Source of the DNA: Nakamurella flavida
GTDB taxonomy: Bacteria > Actinomycetota > Actinomycetes > Mycobacteriales > Nakamurellaceae
DNA: 64,000 bases
Direction: 5' to 3'
NCBI RefSeq assembly: GCF_030811475.1
Contig: NZ_JAUSQV010000001.1
Span: 3,952,880-4,016,879 of the forward strand
Shown: one piece after another, positions 60,021-64,000 of the stretch
Layout of the letters: each line of letters begins with the position of its first letter
How positions within the stretch are numbered: the stretch's first letter is position 1
Notes under the pieces: generated by a model
Seen by the model: the letters and a program-made list of their open reading frames with translations, nothing else
What the model was told of the DNA's origin: nothing
Databases searched by the model: none
Position numbers and translations under genes: made by a program

Positions 60021-62903
60021 ATGACCGACCTGGTGTCCTCCCGTGCGCCCGACCGGCGCGGTGACCCGGAGCCGGCGCTGGTCGAGCTGCGTCGAGCCCT
60101 CGGCCCCCGCCTCGACACCGCCCCCCGCCGGTTGGCCGAGTACTCCTCCGACGCGTCCAACTACCGGGTCGTGCCGACGGCGGTCGTCTTCCCGGCCGAT
60201 GCGGACGACGTGGTCGCGGTGCTGGAGGTGGCCGGTGCCCACGGGCTCCCGGTGACCGCCCGCGGCGGCGGCACCTCGGTCGCCGGCAACGCCGTCGGAC
60301 CCGGCGTGGTGCTGGATCTCTCGCGTCACCTGCACCGCATCGAGGACATCGACCCGGTCGCCCGCACCGCCCGCGTGCAGCCGGGGGTCGTGCTCGCCGA
60401 TGTGCAGCGCGCGGCGGGTGTGCACGGTCTGCGCTTCGGGCCCGACCCGTCCACCCACGCCCGGTGCACCCTCGGCGGGATGATCGGCAACAACGCCTGC
60501 GGCCCGCACGCGGTGGCCTGGGGTCGCACCGCCGACAACGTCCGGTCCCTGGACGTCCTCGACGGCCGGGGCCGCCGCCTGCACCTGGCTCCCGGGTCCG
60601 GCCCCGCCGGGCTCGATGCGTTGATCGGTGCGCATCTCGCGGTGGTGCGCACCGAGTTCGGCCGGTTCGGTCGCCAGGTGTCCGGCTACTCGCTCGAGCA
60701 CCTGCTCCCGGAGAACGGGCGCGATGCGGCCCGGGCGTTCGTCGGCACCGAGGGCACCTGCGGCATCGTGCTGCAGGCCGAGGTCGACCTCGTCCCCGTC
60801 CCGGCCGTCACCGCCCTGGTCGTCCTGGGCTACCCGGACATGCCCTCCGCCGCCGACGCGGTGCCCGCACTGCTCGCGCAGGGTCCGTTGGCGATCGAGG
60901 GCATGGACGCGCGGCTGGTCGACGTGGTGCGTCGCCACCATGGCACGGTCCCCGAGCTGCCCGCGGGCCGAGGCTGGCTGTTCGTCGAGGTCGGTGGGGA
61001 GACCACGGCCCAGGCCGCCGACGCCGCTCGTCGGATCGTCGCCGGGGGCGGCACGGGCGCGTCCCGGGTCGTCCCCACCGGTCCGGAGACGCGGGCGCTG
61101 TGGCGGATCCGGGAGGACGGCGTCGGGCTGGCCGGGCGCACCCCGGACGGCCGCCCCGCCTGGCCGGGCTGGGAGGACGCCGCGGTGCCGCCGGCGTCGC
61201 TCGGGGCGTACCTGCGGGACTTCGCCGCGCTGATGGCCGACCACGGGGTGGACGGGTTGACCTACGGGCACTTCGGCGACGGCTGCGTGCACGCCCGCCT
61301 GGATCTGCCCATCGGTTCTGCGTCCCACCGCTTCCGGGCCTTCCTGGTCGACGCCGCCGTGCTCGTCGCCCGGTACGGCGGGTCGATGTCGGGGGAGCAC
61401 GGTGACGGTCGGGCCCGGGGAGAGCTGCTGCCGCACATGTACTCCCCGGCCGCCCGGGCCCTGTTCGCCGACGTGAAGGCGCTGTACGACCCGCTGGACA
61501 TCCTCAACCCGGGCATCGTGGTGCGGCCCGCACCACTGGACGACGACCTCCGGCTCGTCGGCGCCCGACCCAGTCCCGCGCTCGGCTTCTCCCTGCTGAG
61601 CGACGACGGCGACCTGAGCACCGCGGTGCATCGGTGCGTCGGGGTGGGAAAGTGCCGTGCCGACACCTCGGCCGCGGGCGGGTTCATGTGCCCGTCGTAC
61701 TTGGCCACGAAGGACGAGAAGGACTCCACCCGGGGCCGAGCCCGGGTGCTGCAGGAGATGGTGAACGGCACCCTGGTCCGCGACGGCGCCCGGTCGGCCG
61801 AGGTCGCCGAGTCCCTCGACCTGTGCCTGTCCTGTAAGGCGTGTGCGTCCGACTGCCCGGCCGGGGTGGACATGGCCACCTACAAGGCCGAGGTGCTCTT
61901 CCGCCGGTACCACCGGCGTCTGCGGCCGGTGGCGCACTACGCGCTGGGATGGCTGCCGCGGTGGACGCGGGTGGTCGACCGGCTGCGGCTGGCGCCGGTG
62001 ATCAACGCGCTCGCCGCCCGACCGGCCCTGCGGTCCTGGGGTTTCCGCGCTGCCGGTGTCGACACCCGCCGCAGCGCACCGGTGCTCGCCCCGGAGAGCC
62101 TCCGGCGATGGTGGCGCTCCACCTCCTGGCAGCAGTCGGCGCAGCAGGACCGACCGCCTGTCCTGCTGTGGACCGACTCCTTCACCGACGCGTTCACCCC
62201 GCAGGTCGGCCGGGCGGCGCTGGAGGTCCTGCGGGACGCCGGGTTCACCGTCACCATCCCCGCCCGTCCGGTCTGCTGCGGGCTCACCTGGATCACCACC
62301 GGGCAGCTCCCCGCGGCCCGGAAACGTCTGCGCCACAGCGTGGACACCGTCATCGACCACGTCGACGCGGGCGGCCTGATCGTCGGGCTGGAACCGTCCT
62401 GCACGGCGGTGCTGCGGTCGGATCTGACCGAGCTGCTGGCCGAGGACCCCCGCGCCGCCCGCGTCGCCGCCGCCACCCGGACCCTGGCCGAGGTGCTGAC
62501 CCAGGCCGCGCCGGATTGGAAGGTCCCGGATCTGGGCGGGGGAGAGGTGGTGGTGCAACCGCACTGCCATCAGCACGCCGTCCTCGGTTTCGACGCCGAC
62601 CGGTCCTTGCTGGAGCGGGGTGGGGTGCACAGCACCGAGATCGCCGGTTGCTGCGGGCTGGCCGGCAACTTCGGGATGGAACGCGGCCACTACGACGTCT
62701 CGGTGGCGGTGGCCGAGAACGGGCTGCTGCCCGCGTTGCGGGACCACCCGGACGTCCCGTTCGTCGCCGACGGATTCTCCTGCCGCACCCAGGCCGAGCA
62801 GCTCGCCGGGCGCCCCACCCGCCACCTGGCCGAGTTGTTGGCCGACGGGGTGCGACGGCGGGACCACGGATCGATCAGGCCGTCGCCGCCCGGCTGCTGC
62901 TGA
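60021..62903 (+). CDS. FAD-linked D-lactate/glycolate-type dehydrogenase fused to Fe-S domain
   Basis: A 960-residue oxidoreductase. An N-terminal FAD-binding-4 domain (PVTARGGGTSVAGNAVGPGVVLDLSRHL, NNACGPHAVAWGRTADNVRSL) and a FAD-oxidase C domain are followed by ferredoxin-type cysteines (CVGVGKCR near 539; CLSCKACASDCPAGVDM near 601). A GlpC-like cysteine-rich domain ends the protein, with PSCTAVLR, HCHQH and CCGLAGNFGME. This GlcD/Dld-GlpC fusion oxidises a 2-hydroxy acid and passes electrons to quinone or a carrier; the substrate is not decidable. The ATG at 60021 has GGGGGAGGG upstream. Its last 29 nt overlap the convergent gene. Confidence 0.9.
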   Translation: MTDLVSSRAPDRRGDPEPALVELRRALGPRLDTAPRRLAEYSSDASNYRVVPTAVVFPADADDVVAVLEVAGAHGLPVTARGGGTSVAGNAVGPGVVLDLSRHLHRIEDIDPVARTARVQPGVVLADVQRAAGVHGLRFGPDPSTHARCTLGGMIGNNACGPHAVAWGRTADNVRSLDVLDGRGRRLHLAPGSGPAGLDALIGAHLAVVRTEFGRFGRQVSGYSLEHLLPENGRDAARAFVGTEGTCGIVLQAEVDLVPVPAVTALVVLGYPDMPSAADAVPALLAQGPLAIEGMDARLVDVVRRHHGTVPELPAGRGWLFVEVGGETTAQAADAARRIVAGGGTGASRVVPTGPETRALWRIREDGVGLAGRTPDGRPAWPGWEDAAVPPASLGAYLRDFAALMADHGVDGLTYGHFGDGCVHARLDLPIGSASHRFRAFLVDAAVLVARYGGSMSGEHGDGRARGELLPHMYSPAARALFADVKALYDPLDILNPGIVVRPAPLDDDLRLVGARPSPALGFSLLSDDGDLSTAVHRCVGVGKCRADTSAAGGFMCPSYLATKDEKDSTRGRARVLQEMVNGTLVRDGARSAEVAESLDLCLSCKACASDCPAGVDMATYKAEVLFRRYHRRLRPVAHYALGWLPRWTRVVDRLRLAPVINALAARPALRSWGFRAAGVDTRRSAPVLAPESLRRWWRSTSWQQSAQQDRPPVLLWTDSFTDAFTPQVGRAALEVLRDAGFTVTIPARPVCCGLTWITTGQLPAARKRLRHSVDTVIDHVDAGGLIVGLEPSCTAVLRSDLTELLAEDPRAARVAAATRTLAEVLTQAAPDWKVPDLGGGEVVVQPHCHQHAVLGFDADRSLLERGGVHSTEIAGCCGLAGNFGMERGHYDVSVAVAENGLLPALRDHPDVPFVADGFSCRTQAEQLAGRPTRHLAELLADGVRRRDHGSIRPSPPGCC

Positions 62904-64000
62904 CCGCGTCGACCGGGTGGGCACCCAGGTGCTGTTCCGGCCGCAGGTGTACCGGAGCGCCACCCTGTGCCGCGGACCGGTAACCGGCGGCGAGGCACCG
63001 CACCACATCCAGTCCGTGTCGGGCCGAGGCCGCGGTCGGGCGGAGACCTCGGGCCGCGGCCACGAACGCCGCGCACTCTCGATCGAACAGCGCGGAATGC
63101 GCGATCTCGGGCATCTCCGGGGAGTACGGAGTCCGGCCGCCGGACCACGGCTGAGGCTCGGGATCACGCCAGGACGACCACCCGGCCGGCAGGCCACCAC
63201 CCGGTCGGGACAGGTACAACCGCGACCGGTGCGGCAGCAGCCCGGAGTGCAGCACCCCGTCCGTCCCGTACACCGACATCTCCCAGGACTCGAACCAGGG
63301 CAACGGGTCCCAGGCCGAGAAGTCCAGCGTCACCACCCGGTCGGGGTAGTGGAACACCGCCGCGGCGACGTCCTCCCGGTGCGCACCGGGGATCGAGGCC
63401 GGGAGCCTGACGACGACGGCGTTGACCGCTGCGGGCATCCCGAACTGACGCACCACCAGGTCCACCTGATGGCAGCCGATGACGAAGAACGCGCCCCCGA
63501 GATCGCCGGGTCGATTCAGGTGGTCGGTGCCTGCTTCGCCGAGGCTGCTGCCGCCGTGCACGCGGACCTGGTGCACCGAGCCGAGCAGGCCCCGCCGCAG
63601 CACCGTTCCCGTCAGCGCGACGGTGTCGCTGAAGCCGAAGGTGTAGCCGATCTGGCAGACACCCCCGGTCCGTTCCGTGGCTCGGACCAACCGGTGCAGG
63701 TCCGCCTCGTCCCGTCCGCCCGGTTTCTCCACCAGGACCGCCTTGCCGGCCTCGAGGGCGGCCACGGCGTGATCGACCATCTCCCGCGAGGTGCTGTGCA
63801 CCAGGACCGCGTCCACCTCGGGATCGTCGAGCAGGTCGGCCCGCCGGCGGACGCGGAGCCCGAAGGTGGCGGCGAAGGAGGTGACCACCGGGTCGTCCTC
63901 GGCCACACCCATGAGCCGGACCCCGCCCATCCGACGCAGCGCCCGCAGCCGCGCGGACGCGTGCGGGTGCGTCACCCCGAGGAACCCGACGCCCAGCCTC
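62875..64000 (-). CDS. Gfo/Idh/MocA-family oxidoreductase, 5' end outside window
   Basis: An NAD(P)-dependent oxidoreductase. The frame remains open to position 64000 and reads LGVGFLGVTHPHAS, the first Rossmann strand, so the true start lies beyond the window. Further blocks are LLDDPEVDAVLVHSTSREM, VAALEAGKAVLVEKPGG (EKP motif with the catalytic-site Lys) and the beta domain GTDHLNRPGDLGGAFFVIGCHQVDLV with the usual His/Asp pair. The substrate is likely a sugar or inositol derivative, but this is a guess. The 3' end overlaps the FAD/Fe-S gene by 29 nt. Confidence 0.88.
   Translation of the reverse strand, partial: RLGVGFLGVTHPHASARLRALRRMGGVRLMGVAEDDPVVTSFAATFGLRVRRRADLLDDPEVDAVLVHSTSREMVDHAVAALEAGKAVLVEKPGGRDEADLHRLVRATERTGGVCQIGYTFGFSDTVALTGTVLRRGLLGSVHQVRVHGGSSLGEAGTDHLNRPGDLGGAFFVIGCHQVDLVVRQFGMPAAVNAVVVRLPASIPGAHREDVAAAVFHYPDRVVTLDFSAWDPLPWFESWEMSVYGTDGVLHSGLLPHRSRLYLSRPGGGLPAGWSSWRDPEPQPWSGGRTPYSPEMPEIAHSALFDRECAAFVAAARGLRPTAASARHGLDVVRCLAAGYRSAAQGGAPVHLRPEQHLGAHPVDAVSSSRAATA

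Overview
The window is high-GC DNA with GTG/ATG starts, tight gene packing and many ATGA, GTGA or TGATG stop-start overlaps. Gene content places it in the Actinomycetota: mycothiol deacetylase MshB, a BldD with an intact c-di-GMP motif, PimE-like GT87 mannosyltransferases, an LpqW-like lipoprotein and a 7Fe ferredoxin next to dapC. I cannot fix the genus; a Nakamurella, Frankia or Geodermatophilus-like lineage is a guess. No rRNA, tRNA, CRISPR array, insertion sequence or prophage was seen.

Layout. (1) 1-4222: an alpha/beta hydrolase, convergent with a stand-alone LigD-type NHEJ polymerase, then cstA with its small partner gene. (2) 4613-8076: two GT87 mannosyltransferase-like genes and a MutT2-like Nudix gene. 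(3) 8206-11208: a polar amino-acid ABC importer and a small convergent gene. (4) 11468-33057: typA, a LacI regulator divergent from a PhyH-type dioxygenase, an LpqW-like lipoprotein, then two paralogous Opp/Dpp-type ABC cassettes, each with a membrane PH-like gene on the opposite strand. (5) 33119-42499: mshB, a membrane protein, ferredoxin, dapC, an NTF2-like protein, a CHAD protein, dapD, a muralytic-like protein, dapE and a LOG-family protein. (6) 42581-47994: aroC-aroK-aroB-pepQ-efp-nusB. (7) 48146-59502: bldD, then divergently pyrR-pyrB-pyrC-bPH membrane protein-carA-carB-pyrD-pyrF. (8) 59546-64000: a hypothetical gene, a D-lactate/glycolate-type FAD/Fe-S oxidoreductase, and a Gfo/Idh/MocA oxidoreductase cut by the window end.

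How the genes fit together. Blocks 2, 4 and 5 follow the order known from Mycobacterium tuberculosis (pimE, mutT2, typA, lpqW, mshB, fdxC, dapC, dapD, dapE, LOG gene), but complete oligopeptide-type importers sit between lpqW and mshB. Block 5 supplies meso-diaminopimelate, block 6 shikimate-pathway and translation factors, and block 7 all of UMP synthesis except pyrE.

Several regulatory signals can be read directly: a PyrR-binding-loop-like leader before pyrR, two BldD-box-like sites in the bldD/pyrR gap, CRP/GlxR-like palindromes before cstA and before the amino-acid importer, and at least seven likely leaderless starts. Two of those come from overlapping back-to-back -10 elements at dapE. 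Strong hairpins lie between each permease-linked binding-protein gene and its permease. I saw no clear new defence or mobile system. The least ordinary items are the Dpp-type permeases with six extra membrane segments and their paired PH-like genes in the LpqW neighbourhood.
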